DNA from: Deltaproteobacteria bacterium UBA6601
GTDB lineage: Bacteria; Myxococcota_A; UBA796; UBA9615
DNA: 39,907 bases
NCBI GenBank assembly: GCA_002433485.1
Contig: DJIF01000076.1
Span: forward strand, 2,671 to 42,577
Reading direction: 5' to 3'
Of this stretch, positions 6,694-14,351 are shown piece by piece (position 1 is the stretch's first letter; every line of letters begins with the position of its first letter). Below the pieces are notes generated by a model, which had not been told where the DNA came from, did no database searches, and was given only the letters and a program-made list of their open reading frames with translations. The position numbers and the translations under genes were made by a program.

Positions 6694-8422
6694 CGTCTCC
6701 TGGTACGGAAAAGCCGACAAAGACGGCTTTATCCATCGCTCATGGATGAAGTCGCAGGGCCTGCCCGACGACGTCTTCGACGGTCGCCCGATCGTGGGGA
6801 TCTGCAACACCTGGTCCCAGCTCACTCCCTGCAACGCTCATCTTCGAACCCTGGCTGAGCACGTCGCGCGCGGCATCTGGGAGCAGGGCGCCCTGCCGGT
6901 GGAGTTTCCTGCGATGTCCCTGGGCGAGACCCAGATGCGACCCACCGCCATGCTATGGCGCAACCTACTGGCCATGGAGGTAGAGGAGTCCATCCGCGGC
7001 AACCCCCTGGATGGCGTGGTCCTGTTGGGCGGCTGCGACAAGACCACCCCAGGCCAGGTAATGGGTGCCTGCAGCGTCGGACTGCCGTTTATCGTAGTTA
7101 GCAGCGGCCCAATGCTCAGTGGGCGCTATCAAGGGCGACCATTGGGCTCAGGCACCGATGTCTGGAAGCTCAGTGAACAACTGCGTGCAGGGGAGATCTC
7201 CGCAGCGGAGTTCAACGCCGCTGAGCGCTGCATGTCCCGCAGCGCCGGAACCTGCATGACCATGGGCACAGCATCGACCATTGCCTGCGTGATGGAAGCG
7301 ATGGGACTGGCCCTGCCCGGCAACGGCACCCTTCCTGCGGTGGGCGGACCGCGCGCCGAACTGGCTCACAGAAGCGGCCGCCGTATCGTCGAGCTGGTGC
7401 GCAACGACATTCGCCCGGAGAAGCTGCTCACCCCGGCTGCCTTCCGCAACGGGATCCGCGCGGTAGCTGGCCTGGGCGGCTCCACCAATGCAGTGGTGCA
7501 TCTGCTTGCCATCGCCGGACGCATCGGCGTGGACCTGTCCCTGGAGGACTGGAGCCAGGTCGGAAGCGGAATCCCAACCATCGTCGACCTGATGCCTTCG
7601 GGGCGCTTCCTCATGGAAGACTTCGATGCCGCCGGCGGCATGCCAGCCGTGATCAAGGTCCTTAAAGAACACTTCGAGCTCGATGCCTGCACTGTGGATG
7701 GCCGCACTCTGGGTGAGATCGCGACCGCCGCGCAGCGCTTTTCAGTGCAATCAGCTGGCGACCTCACCAGCGGTGGCGCGCAGGTCATCCGTGATGCTGA
7801 TGAAGCCCTGTGCGACAACGGCGGACTCAAGGTACTGCGCGGCAATCTCGCCCCGGACGGCGCCATCCTCAAGCCGTCGGCGGCCAGCGCCGAGCTGCTC
7901 CAACATACGGGTCCAGCAGTGGTGTTCTCGAGCATTGAAGACTTCCGCGCGCGCATCGACGACCCCAACCTGGATGTGGGCCCCGACAGCGTACTGGTGC
8001 TGCAAGGTTGCGGGCCCAGGGGCTACCCGGGGATGGCAGAAGTCGGCAACATGGGACTACCAAAACGGCTTTTAGAGGCTGGCATTCGCGACATGGTCCG
8101 CATCAGTGACGCTCGCATGAGCGGCACCGCCTTTGGCACCGTAGTGCTACATGTGGCGCCGGAAGCTGCGGTAGGAGGGCCGCTGGCGCTGGTCCGCGAA
8201 GGTGATCTGATCACCCTCGATGCTGAAGCTGGCCGCCTTGAGCTCCACGTAGACGCAGCAGAACTGGCAGAACGCAAGGCCCACTGGACCCCACCGGCTG
8301 CTCCACCGGCGCGAGGCTGGGCGCGTCTCTACGTTGATCACGTTCAGCAGGCCGACCGCGGCTGCGATCTGGACTTCCTGGTGGGCAAATCCGGCGCCGA
8401 GGTCCCCAGGGAGTCCCACTAA
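6668..8422 (+). CDS. IlvD/Edd family sugar-acid dehydratase (arabinonate/galactonate/xylonate type)
   Basis: The 584-residue protein belongs to the dihydroxy-acid dehydratase/6-phosphogluconate dehydratase family. Cys55 (LTPCN), Cys123 (GGCDKTTPG) and Cys196 (SAGTCMTMG) have the spacing (68 and 73 residues) of the three [2Fe-2S] ligands reported for Rhizobium L-arabinonate dehydratase. Lys125 matches the metal-site lysine and Ser485 (DARMSG) the catalytic serine. The length fits the sugar-acid branch. It would remove water from an aldonate, most likely D-galactonate here, giving the 2-keto-3-deoxy acid. Classic De Ley-Doudoroff pathways use an enolase-superfamily DgoD for this step, so this is a non-orthologous substitute. 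The ATG overlaps the GH1 gene by 26 bases. Other aldonates are possible substrates. Confidence 0.9.
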   Translation: MKLKRPLRSVSWYGKADKDGFIHRSWMKSQGLPDDVFDGRPIVGICNTWSQLTPCNAHLRTLAEHVARGIWEQGALPVEFPAMSLGETQMRPTAMLWRNLLAMEVEESIRGNPLDGVVLLGGCDKTTPGQVMGACSVGLPFIVVSSGPMLSGRYQGRPLGSGTDVWKLSEQLRAGEISAAEFNAAERCMSRSAGTCMTMGTASTIACVMEAMGLALPGNGTLPAVGGPRAELAHRSGRRIVELVRNDIRPEKLLTPAAFRNGIRAVAGLGGSTNAVVHLLAIAGRIGVDLSLEDWSQVGSGIPTIVDLMPSGRFLMEDFDAAGGMPAVIKVLKEHFELDACTVDGRTLGEIATAAQRFSVQSAGDLTSGGAQVIRDADEALCDNGGLKVLRGNLAPDGAILKPSAASAELLQHTGPAVVFSSIEDFRARIDDPNLDVGPDSVLVLQGCGPRGYPGMAEVGNMGLPKRLLEAGIRDMVRISDARMSGTAFGTVVLHVAPEAAVGGPLALVREGDLITLDAEAGRLELHVDAAELAERKAHWTPPAAPPARGWARLYVDHVQQADRGCDLDFLVGKSGAEVPRESH

Positions 8423-8425
8423 GCT

Positions 8426-9169
8426 ATGCAGTTCTCTTCATTAAAACAGCGAGTGGTCTTGATCACGGGCGGTGGTGCAGGCATCGGCGAGGGCCTGGTC
8501 GAAGCCTTCGTCAAACAGGGAGCACGAGTCGCCTTCTTCGACCGTGCTCTGGAGCCCTCCCAGCGACTCGTTGAGCGACTGCAGGGAAAACCACTTTTTG
8601 TACCCGTAGACCTGACCGACATCGAAGCCATTCGCATCGGCGTCGAAACCGTCGAAAAACAGCTCGGGTCCATCGATGTACTGGTGAACAACGCCGGCTG
8701 GGATGAGCGCTGCTCCGTTGAAGACATGACGGAAGAGTTCTGGGACCTCGCTCAAGGCATCAACCTCAAGGCCTATTTCTTTATGATTCAGGCGGTCCTC
8801 GGCGGGATGAAAGACTCAGGTCAAGGCAGCATCATCAACCTGGGTTCCACCTCGTGGCACCTGGCCATCGGCGGCATGCCCGCCTACACCTCTGCCAAGG
8901 CCGGCATCGAAGGACTCACCCGAGGACTAGCCCGCGATCTCGGCAGCTACGGCATCCGCGTCAATGCGGTCCTGCCTGGCTGGGTCATGACCCGCCGCCA
9001 GCTGGAGCGCTGGGTCACCCCCGAAGCCCTGGCTGATACCCTCGAGCGACAGTGCGTAAACCTTGAACTGAGGCCTTGCCACATCGCTCCTACCGTGCTC
9101 TTTCTTGCCAGCGATGCGGCCAGCGCCGTGACTGCACAGTCGTGGTGCGTGGATGGAGGTGTTACATGA
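8426..9169 (+). CDS. Short-chain dehydrogenase/reductase, probable sugar 1-dehydrogenase
   Basis: The 247-residue classical SDR has the nucleotide-binding motif TGGGAGIG (14-21), NNAG (88-91), catalytic Ser141 and the Tyr154-x-x-x-Lys158 pair. Asp39 at the end of the second strand suggests NAD rather than NADP. Such enzymes oxidise the anomeric carbon of an aldose to the lactone; the operon context points to D-galactose or a similar sugar such as D-fucose or L-arabinose. The gene starts three bases after the dehydratase stop and ends in an ATGA overlap with dgoK. Substrate specificity cannot be read from the sequence, because SDRs with near-identical motifs act on many alcohols. Confidence 0.88.
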   Translation: MQFSSLKQRVVLITGGGAGIGEGLVEAFVKQGARVAFFDRALEPSQRLVERLQGKPLFVPVDLTDIEAIRIGVETVEKQLGSIDVLVNNAGWDERCSVEDMTEEFWDLAQGINLKAYFFMIQAVLGGMKDSGQGSIINLGSTSWHLAIGGMPAYTSAKAGIEGLTRGLARDLGSYGIRVNAVLPGWVMTRRQLERWVTPEALADTLERQCVNLELRPCHIAPTVLFLASDAASAVTAQSWCVDGGVT

Positions 9170-10125
9170 GCCCGACCCCTACGACTGAAGAAAGGTCCGA
9201 ACCACAAGGGGCTCCGTCCGAGCTGCCAGACACAACAGTTCTGCTCGGCGTCGACTGGGGCAGCACTGCAGTGCGGGCCTCGCTGCTCGATGAGCAAGGC
9301 AACGTGGTCGCGTCCGACCGCCTCAATGCCGGTGTCCGCTCTGCTCGTGGCCAGGCTTGTGAACAGGTATTTGCCCTGGTGACCTCCGGTTGGATGGACC
9401 AGCTCAAAGGACTCCCCGCACTCCTGACCGGGATGGTGGGAAGCGCTCAGGGATGGCGCGAGACTCCCTACGTCCAGTGCCCCGCCAACCTCGACACCAT
9501 CGCTGCCAATCTGGTCCAAGCCCCCAGAGAACACACCTGGATCGTCCCCGGCGTGGTCGGTCGCTCCATCTCCGGAGCACCGGACGTCATGCGCGGAGAA
9601 GAGACCCAGTTGCTCGGCCTGGAGGGCGATGGCACGGTGCTGCTACCCGGTACTCATACCAAGTGGGTGCAACTGGAAGACGGCGGAGTTACTCGCTTCA
9701 CCACTCACCTCACCGGCGAGACCTTTGACCTGCTGCGCGATCCAGGCCTGATCGGCGCGGTCATGACCCGCACCGAGTTGGACGAAGCTGCATTCCAAAG
9801 AGGCCTCGCCGATCTTGAGCGACCGGGAGGCTTGCTCCACCACATCTTTACAGTGCGCAGCCGCACCCTCCAGGGCGACCTTCACTCTGATGCCGCCTGG
9901 TCTTACGCGTCGGGCCTGCTCATCGGCTCGGAGGTCGCGGCAATGACCAGTGCACTGGAGCTATCTGCCCCGGTTCGCATCGTCGGCTCGCCCGCCATCT
10001 CAAGGAAGTACAGCCTGGCGCTGAAGTCCCATGGCATCGACTCCCAGTGCATCTCCGGTCAACAGGCAGCCGGCCGGGGCCTGCTCAGGATTGCGCGGGC
10101 AGCAGGCCTGATTGGCTCCCAGTAA
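9166..10125 (+). CDS. dgoK: 2-dehydro-3-deoxygalactonokinase
   Basis: The 319-residue protein matches the DgoK family throughout: 'GVDWGSTAVRA' (phosphate 1-type motif), 'AGVRSARG', 'TGMVGSAQGW', 'VMRGEETQLLG', 'PGTHTKWV' and 'SGLLIGSEVA'. DgoK phosphorylates 2-keto-3-deoxy-galactonate with ATP to 2-keto-3-deoxy-6-phosphogalactonate. ATG 9166 is chosen because it overlaps the SDR stop (ATGA) and is preceded by a strong GGAGGT at 9155-9160; the frame stays open upstream but only inside the SDR gene. There are about 24 extra hydrophilic residues before the kinase fold, slightly more than in E. coli. This is the most pathway-specific enzyme of the operon and argues for galactonate rather than gluconate. 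Confidence 0.93.
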   Translation: MSPTPTTEERSEPQGAPSELPDTTVLLGVDWGSTAVRASLLDEQGNVVASDRLNAGVRSARGQACEQVFALVTSGWMDQLKGLPALLTGMVGSAQGWRETPYVQCPANLDTIAANLVQAPREHTWIVPGVVGRSISGAPDVMRGEETQLLGLEGDGTVLLPGTHTKWVQLEDGGVTRFTTHLTGETFDLLRDPGLIGAVMTRTELDEAAFQRGLADLERPGGLLHHIFTVRSRTLQGDLHSDAAWSYASGLLIGSEVAAMTSALELSAPVRIVGSPAISRKYSLALKSHGIDSQCISGQQAAGRGLLRIARAAGLIGSQ

Positions 10126-10126
10126 G

Positions 10127-10777
10127 ATGAGCAAGAGGTCCCTGCAAGCTGCACTGGGCGAGCTCCCCCTCATCGCCATCTTGAGAGGCCTGCCGCCTAA
10201 AGAGGCCGCTGAGGTCGCAACCACCCTGGTCGATGTGGGTTTCCGAGTCGTCGAGGTACCCCTCAACTCACCGCGGCCCTTCGAGAGCATCGCTGCCATG
10301 GTTGAGGCCGTCGGCGATCGCGCGGTGGTCGGAGCTGGCACTGTTTTGTCTGCAGACGACGCCCACAGGGTAGCAGCCGCCGGCGCCACCCTGGTGATCG
10401 CACCGAACACCGACCTCACCGTAGCCAGGGCCTGCGCCGAGTCTGAACTGGACTGGGTACCGGGAGTCTTTACGCCCAGCGAAGCCTTCAGCGCGGTGCA
10501 GGGTGGTGCCAGAGCGCTCAAGCTGTTCCCGGCCGGCGCCGCGTCACCAGCCTTCCTCACCGCCCTCCAGGCGGTCCTGCCTGGGGCAGTGCCGATCCTG
10601 GCCGTAGGCGGTATCGCAGCCGATGACCTGAGCAGCTGGTGGCAGGCGGGGGCCCGCGGCTTCGGCATCGGCGGGGCCCTGTACCGTCCGGGCCGCACCG
10701 TCGAAGAGCTTCGCCAGCGCGCACAAAGCCTGCTCGCCGCTGCTCGCGAGCTGGAGTCAGGCCAGCATGCCCCCTGA
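10127..10777 (+). CDS. dgoA: 2-dehydro-3-deoxy-6-phosphogalactonate (KDPGal/KDPG-type) aldolase
   Basis: The 216-residue class I aldolase has the KDPG/KDPGal fold signature: 'PLIAILRG' with Arg20, the catalytic base Glu43 in 'VVEVPLNSP', the glycine-rich 'VVGAGTVL' and the Schiff-base Lys132 in 'ALKLFPA'. It splits KDPGal into pyruvate and D-glyceraldehyde-3-phosphate. 'EVPLNSP' resembles DgoA more than Eda. The ATG follows the dgoK stop after one base; an upstream in-frame TTG at 10112 would overlap dgoK and is less likely. Activity on KDPG (the Entner-Doudoroff isomer) is possible too, as both enzymes share the active site. Confidence 0.9.
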   Translation: MSKRSLQAALGELPLIAILRGLPPKEAAEVATTLVDVGFRVVEVPLNSPRPFESIAAMVEAVGDRAVVGAGTVLSADDAHRVAAAGATLVIAPNTDLTVARACAESELDWVPGVFTPSEAFSAVQGGARALKLFPAGAASPAFLTALQAVLPGAVPILAVGGIAADDLSSWWQAGARGFGIGGALYRPGRTVEELRQRAQSLLAAARELESGQHAP

Positions 10778-11618
10778 AGCACGCATCGTACTGGACGCCG
10801 GTAACCTCCTTGGCGAGGGACCTATCTGGGACCATCAGTCCCAGTCCCTGTTCTGGGTGGACATTCACGGCCGTGCCATCGAGTGCTACCAACCGGAGGG
10901 CTCAGTCCACCGCCGCTGGCAACTGCCGGTTCGCCCCAGCGCCCTGGCCCGCTGCGCGGATGGCGCTAGCCTGCTGGTCGCCGCCGAGCACGGCCTGGGC
11001 TTCTTCACGCCAAGCACTGGCCAGTGGAGCCCCTGGCTCCAACTGGAAGCACCCGACCAGCTCCCGATGAACCGCACGAACGACGGGCGCTGTGACCCGC
11101 AAGGAAGATTCTGGATCGGCACCATGCACGATGAGGTCGCCGAGCGCTCGGGCAGCCTGTATCGAGTAGAGGCCAGCGGAGCCGTTGCCGTGCAGCTCCA
11201 GGGACTGGGCATCCCCAATACCCTGGCCTGGAGCAAGGACAGCTTCTACTTCGGCGATTCCCTCGACCAGATGGTGCGACGCTACCCGCTCGGCCAGGAC
11301 CTAAACACTGAGTCCAGCCAGCCCTTGTTCGCGCTTCCCGCGGGCGATGCCTGCCCCGACGGCTCAGCCATCGACGCCCAGGGCAGACTCTGGACCTGCA
11401 TCTGGGATGGCGCCCGGATCGACTGTCATGGCCCTGACGGTAGCCTGCTGCAGAGCATCAAACTGCCGGTACAGCGGCCCACCTCATGTACCTTCGGCGG
11501 GCCGGACCTGGACTGCCTGTTCATCACCTCATCAGGACGCGACCTGCCCGGCCCCAACGGCGCCCTGCTGGCCCTCGATGGCCTGGCCACCGGCCTGCCC
11601 GAGCCGACCTTCGGCTGA
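10767..11618 (+). CDS. SMP-30/gluconolaconase/LRE family sugar lactonase
   Basis: The 283-residue protein is a six-bladed beta-propeller lactonase of the SMP-30/regucalcin family. Expected metal ligands are present: Glu17 (GEGPIW), Asn151 (GIPNTLAW) and Asp198 (CPDGSA), with substrate-side residues in 'MNRTNDGRCD' (101-110). It would hydrolyse the aldonolactone made by the SDR to the free aldonate, a soluble cytoplasmic step. The gene overlaps the aldolase gene by eleven bases and is the last of the operon; a converging gene ends only 14 bases further on. The sugar-ring preference is not determinable from sequence. Confidence 0.9.
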   Translation: MPPEARIVLDAGNLLGEGPIWDHQSQSLFWVDIHGRAIECYQPEGSVHRRWQLPVRPSALARCADGASLLVAAEHGLGFFTPSTGQWSPWLQLEAPDQLPMNRTNDGRCDPQGRFWIGTMHDEVAERSGSLYRVEASGAVAVQLQGLGIPNTLAWSKDSFYFGDSLDQMVRRYPLGQDLNTESSQPLFALPAGDACPDGSAIDAQGRLWTCIWDGARIDCHGPDGSLLQSIKLPVQRPTSCTFGGPDLDCLFITSSGRDLPGPNGALLALDGLATGLPEPTFG

Positions 11619-11632
11619 GCAAACGCCCCCAG

Positions 11633-12277
11633 TCAGCGCCGCGCCTGAGCTTCCTCGGCACGCTCCTTGACCCAGCGGGTGCCGTCCTTAAGGGACTTGC
11701 GAGTCAGTAGCTTGACCAGCCAGTTGGGTACCCCCCGGGCCTTCATTTGGGTGGAGTAATCCAGGCGGGTTCGCGGTGGATTGGAGCTCAACTGCTCCAC
11801 CCTCCAATAGCCAATCATGTCCTGCACATCACTCTTCCTTGAGTAATCCAGGGTCCAGGCCATCCAGCCCTCGTCGCGCTTCACGGTGTTGATGGTGTAG
11901 ATGCCCTTCTTGATCCCAAGCACCGACATCTGCATGTCCACATAGAGCTTCTCATCCTGACGCTGATAGACCGTGCAGGAAGTGACGTTATTGACCCAGT
12001 CGGGGTAGCGATCGTAGGAGAGGATGGTGTCCCAGACCAGTTCGGCTGAAGCCTCGACGATGTTGACCGCCACGCCCCAGCCATCCTCCTCACCCCGCAC
12101 ATAGCGCTGCACGGTGCGGCCCTGGTCGACCCGGTCCTGCTCCACGGCACTCAGTTCAAGGGCTTCAGGATGCTCTGCGATGGGATCGAGCAGGCCCTGG
12201 TTGGGGTGCGGCACCGTGGGGTCGCCGGCCGATGCTGCAGTAGCGAAAAAAAGGGTCAAGAGAGCGAGGTACTTCAT
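11633..12277 (-). CDS. Secreted SRPBCC (polyketide cyclase/START-like) protein
   Basis: The 214-residue protein has a signal peptide with an Ala-Ser-Ala-Gly cleavage site near residue 17. The mature domain fits the SRPBCC/cyclase-dehydrase fold: 'EASAELVWDTILSYDRYPDWVNNV' is the typical opening helix and strand (about residues 76-100), followed by alternating strands and a C-terminal helix ending in Arg-Arg. Members bind hydrophobic ligands such as lipids or quinones, and secreted forms are less common than cytoplasmic ones. It is transcribed toward the sugar operon from its own promoter (12288-12314). The ligand is unknown. Confidence 0.8.
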   Translation of the reverse strand: MKYLALLTLFFATAASAGDPTVPHPNQGLLDPIAEHPEALELSAVEQDRVDQGRTVQRYVRGEEDGWGVAVNIVEASAELVWDTILSYDRYPDWVNNVTSCTVYQRQDEKLYVDMQMSVLGIKKGIYTINTVKRDEGWMAWTLDYSRKSDVQDMIGYWRVEQLSSNPPRTRLDYSTQMKARGVPNWLVKLLTRKSLKDGTRWVKERAEEAQARR

Positions 12278-12287
12278 GGCTGTAATT

Positions 12288-12314
12288 TATCTACCCATGA
12301 GTAAATAAAGTCAA
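12288..12314 (-). promoter_or_regulatory. Promoter of the secreted SRPBCC gene
   Basis: Read on the minus strand, TTGACT (12314-12309) and TAGATA (12293-12288) are 15 bases apart and the ATG follows after ten bases, so the 5' leader would be only a few bases. The TAGATAAAT -10 region is the same as in the promoters at 2502 and 4475. No ribosome binding site precedes the ATG. Confidence 0.5.
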
Positions 12315-12432
12315 GACCTTCTCTCCAGGAGCACCTAACTAAATCATGACCCGGCGGGCGCCAGAGCCGGGCCTGGCAAACCACCACCAGATCAGCGCAA
12401 TCGATTGGCAAACTGCCAGCAGGCAGTAATGC

Positions 12433-12461
12433 TTGATTTCTACCGCTTGTAAGATTAAAAA
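12433..12461 (+). promoter_or_regulatory. Candidate promoter for the alpha/beta-hydrolase gene
   Basis: TTGATT (12433-12438) and TAAAAA (12456-12461) are 17 bases apart in an AT-rich patch of an otherwise GC-rich gap, about 85 bases before the hydrolase ATG. A small hairpin, ACTGCC/GGCAGT, lies just upstream. A second weaker pair (CTGACC 12493, TACATT 12517) is closer to the gene, so the choice is uncertain. Confidence 0.3.
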
Positions 12462-12546
12462 TCAGAGCCCTGAGTGTGGCTCCGTCTCACGCTCTGACCC
12501 TGTGCCATCCTGCTTCTACATTCTCAAGACGCACTGAAGACCCGCT

Positions 12547-13716
12547 ATGACAGACCACCACAGCCAGCAACCGCTTGCCTCATATCTGGCCCTTGGCGGG
12601 GCACTGTTGCTCACCGCATGCCAGATCGGCACCGAGGCGGCCCCCATACCAGACGAAGAACCTGGCTGCACCGATGCCGCCCTATATGAGCGCCCTACGG
12701 ATCCAGCCCAGGTTGGCCCCTGGGATGTTGGTGTTCGGACTGTCTCCATCGGCAGGCTCAGTGCCGATGTGCTCTATCCGGCAACCATCGGCAGTGCCGC
12801 CGGCCTGCCTGCCGTCGAAGTAGACATCCGCTATGCCCTGCCCTTGAGCCAACAACATCTGGTGACCGATGAGGCCCGCCCAGATCAGCGCTGCAAGGGC
12901 TGCGCTCGGGACCTGCCTTTGGACCAGGACCATGGCCCCTACCCGCTGGTGGTCTTCGTCCACGGCACTGCTTCCTGGCGAATGCAATCGCTGAGCCTGA
13001 TGGAGCACTGGGCCAGTCGCGGCTACGTGGTGATCGCAGCGGACCATCCAGGCTTGTTTCTCCAGGACCTGTTGAGCAGCCTGTGCGGCGAGGGGAGCGG
13101 CCCCTCCCAAGACCTGGGAGAAGACATCAATGACCTGCTGGCGGCCTTCTCCCAGGACGACCCGGCTCTCAGCTTCGTGTCCCCCTGGGTTGACCTGGAG
13201 CGCATCGCTGTGCTCGGCCACAGCGCCGGCGCCAGCGCCGCAGCTGGGGCGGCCAGCCACCCGGGTGTCCGAGTCATTGGCTCGCTGGCGGGCAATCGCT
13301 CTGTCACAGCTGATGATGGCCTGCAAGCTTCCCTGTTTATGGGTGGAATGGCGGACTCAGTGGTGCGCTTTGACCGGACCGAAGAGGCCTACCTAAGCTC
13401 CGCCGGGCCCCGGCACCTGATGGGCATCGCTGATGCCGGACACCTGATCTTTTCGGACATCTGCCAGATCACCAACGCCGCGGACCAGAACCTCATCGAG
13501 ATCGCTACCGAAGCGGGGGTGTGTGGCACTGAGTTTGCCTCCTTTCTGTTCGACTGCTCAGCCAGTGTACTGCCCGCAGAACAGGGTCAGGCGCTGGTAC
13601 GCGCAGCCACGACCTGGGTGCTGGAGAAAGAGCTGCACTGCAAAGATCAGGTCCAGGACTTTGGCGACTTCGGCATCCCCGCACAATGGATTGAGGTGCT
13701 GGCAACCAGCCCCTGA
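12547..13716 (+). CDS. Alpha/beta-hydrolase lipoprotein (PAF-acetylhydrolase/chlorophyllase-like)
   Basis: The 389-residue protein has a lipobox LTAC with Cys25. The hydrolase core shows the oxyanion strand 'VVFVHGTAS' (about 135-143), nucleophile Ser226 in G-H-S-A-G, a likely Asp270 in 'GGMADSVV' and His299 in 'DAGHLIF', so the triad looks complete. The region before the core (about 60-130) is like that of platelet-activating-factor acetylhydrolase and dienelactone-hydrolase relatives that cut esters of short acyl chains. Eight or more cysteines in the mature part suggest disulphides, in keeping with an envelope location. It could be a lipase or esterase; the substrate is unknown. Confidence 0.85.
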   Translation: MTDHHSQQPLASYLALGGALLLTACQIGTEAAPIPDEEPGCTDAALYERPTDPAQVGPWDVGVRTVSIGRLSADVLYPATIGSAAGLPAVEVDIRYALPLSQQHLVTDEARPDQRCKGCARDLPLDQDHGPYPLVVFVHGTASWRMQSLSLMEHWASRGYVVIAADHPGLFLQDLLSSLCGEGSGPSQDLGEDINDLLAAFSQDDPALSFVSPWVDLERIAVLGHSAGASAAAGAASHPGVRVIGSLAGNRSVTADDGLQASLFMGGMADSVVRFDRTEEAYLSSAGPRHLMGIADAGHLIFSDICQITNAADQNLIEIATEAGVCGTEFASFLFDCSASVLPAEQGQALVRAATTWVLEKELHCKDQVQDFGDFGIPAQWIEVLATSP

Positions 13717-13785
13717 GCTCAGCGCCACAGCTCGGCGGCACCAGCTCTGTAAGCCGGGCTGCAGACATGCTACATCGGGACTCCC

Positions 13786-14298
13786 ATGCTGCTCATCTGT
13801 GCCGCCAGCAGCGGCGACAACCTGAAACTCGCGGCCAAGCTGAAGGCGATGGCCATCGACCAGGGGCTGGACTGCGAGCTCATCGACCTCAGCGACACCG
13901 GCCTACCCCTGTACAGCCGCAACACCGATTCCGGTGAGGCACCGCAGGGTTTTGCCGAGCTCCATGCCCTCTTCCAGAGAGCCCGGGGCTACATCTTCTG
14001 TGCGCCCGAATACAACGGCTCTATGCCACCTGCAATGACCAACGCCATCGCCTGGCTTTCGGTTGCTTCGCAGGATTTCAGGGCCCTCTTCAATGGCAGA
14101 CCCGTGGCAATAGCGACCCACAGCGGCGGTAGCGGAGCCAAGCTGATGGTCGCCATGCGCCTGCAGCTGGGGCACCTGGGGGCCAACGTCCTGGGCCGAG
14201 AGCTCTTCACCAACAAGAATCGCCCGCTCAGCATCAAGGCTGCCGAATCTGTCCTTGAGCAGCTGGCAGCGCAGATGTTGAGCCACCCCTACCCCTGA
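13786..14298 (+). CDS. NAD(P)H-dependent FMN reductase family protein (flavodoxin-like)
   Basis: The 170-residue protein is of the usual length for the family. It has the flavodoxin-fold phosphate region at the N-terminus (AASSGDNLKLA) and the family signature 'APEYNGSMPPAMTNAIAWLS' around residues 67-86, which contacts FMN. 'SGGSGAKLM' is a second conserved loop. These enzymes reduce FMN, quinones or azo compounds with NAD(P)H. It sits 69 bases after the hydrolase gene and 53 before a lipoprotein gene, so it may be the middle gene of a loose operon. No clear Shine-Dalgarno is seen before the ATG. Confidence 0.9.
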   Translation: MLLICAASSGDNLKLAAKLKAMAIDQGLDCELIDLSDTGLPLYSRNTDSGEAPQGFAELHALFQRARGYIFCAPEYNGSMPPAMTNAIAWLSVASQDFRALFNGRPVAIATHSGGSGAKLMVAMRLQLGHLGANVLGRELFTNKNRPLSIKAAESVLEQLAAQMLSHPYP

Positions 14299-14351
14299 AG
14301 CCTTATCTGCCGGCCGCAAGCAGCTGGCAACCCTCGCACCGGAGAAGTCCC

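Noticed and set aside
6668..8422. Assignment of the dehydratase as IlvD of branched-chain amino acid synthesis
   Set aside because: Length, cysteine spacing and the operon with DgoK, aldolase, lactonase and sugar dehydrogenase point to a sugar-acid dehydratase.
10127..10777. Reading the pathway as a semi-phosphorylative Entner-Doudoroff route for glucose
   Set aside because: That route normally uses a PfkB-type KDG kinase; the kinase here is of the DgoK family, so galactonate is the better reading, though not proven.
12350..12371. CCCGGC/GCCGGG hairpin upstream of the SRPBCC gene
   Set aside because: It lies between divergent promoters rather than after a gene, has no T-tract, and such short GC stems are expected by chance in this composition.
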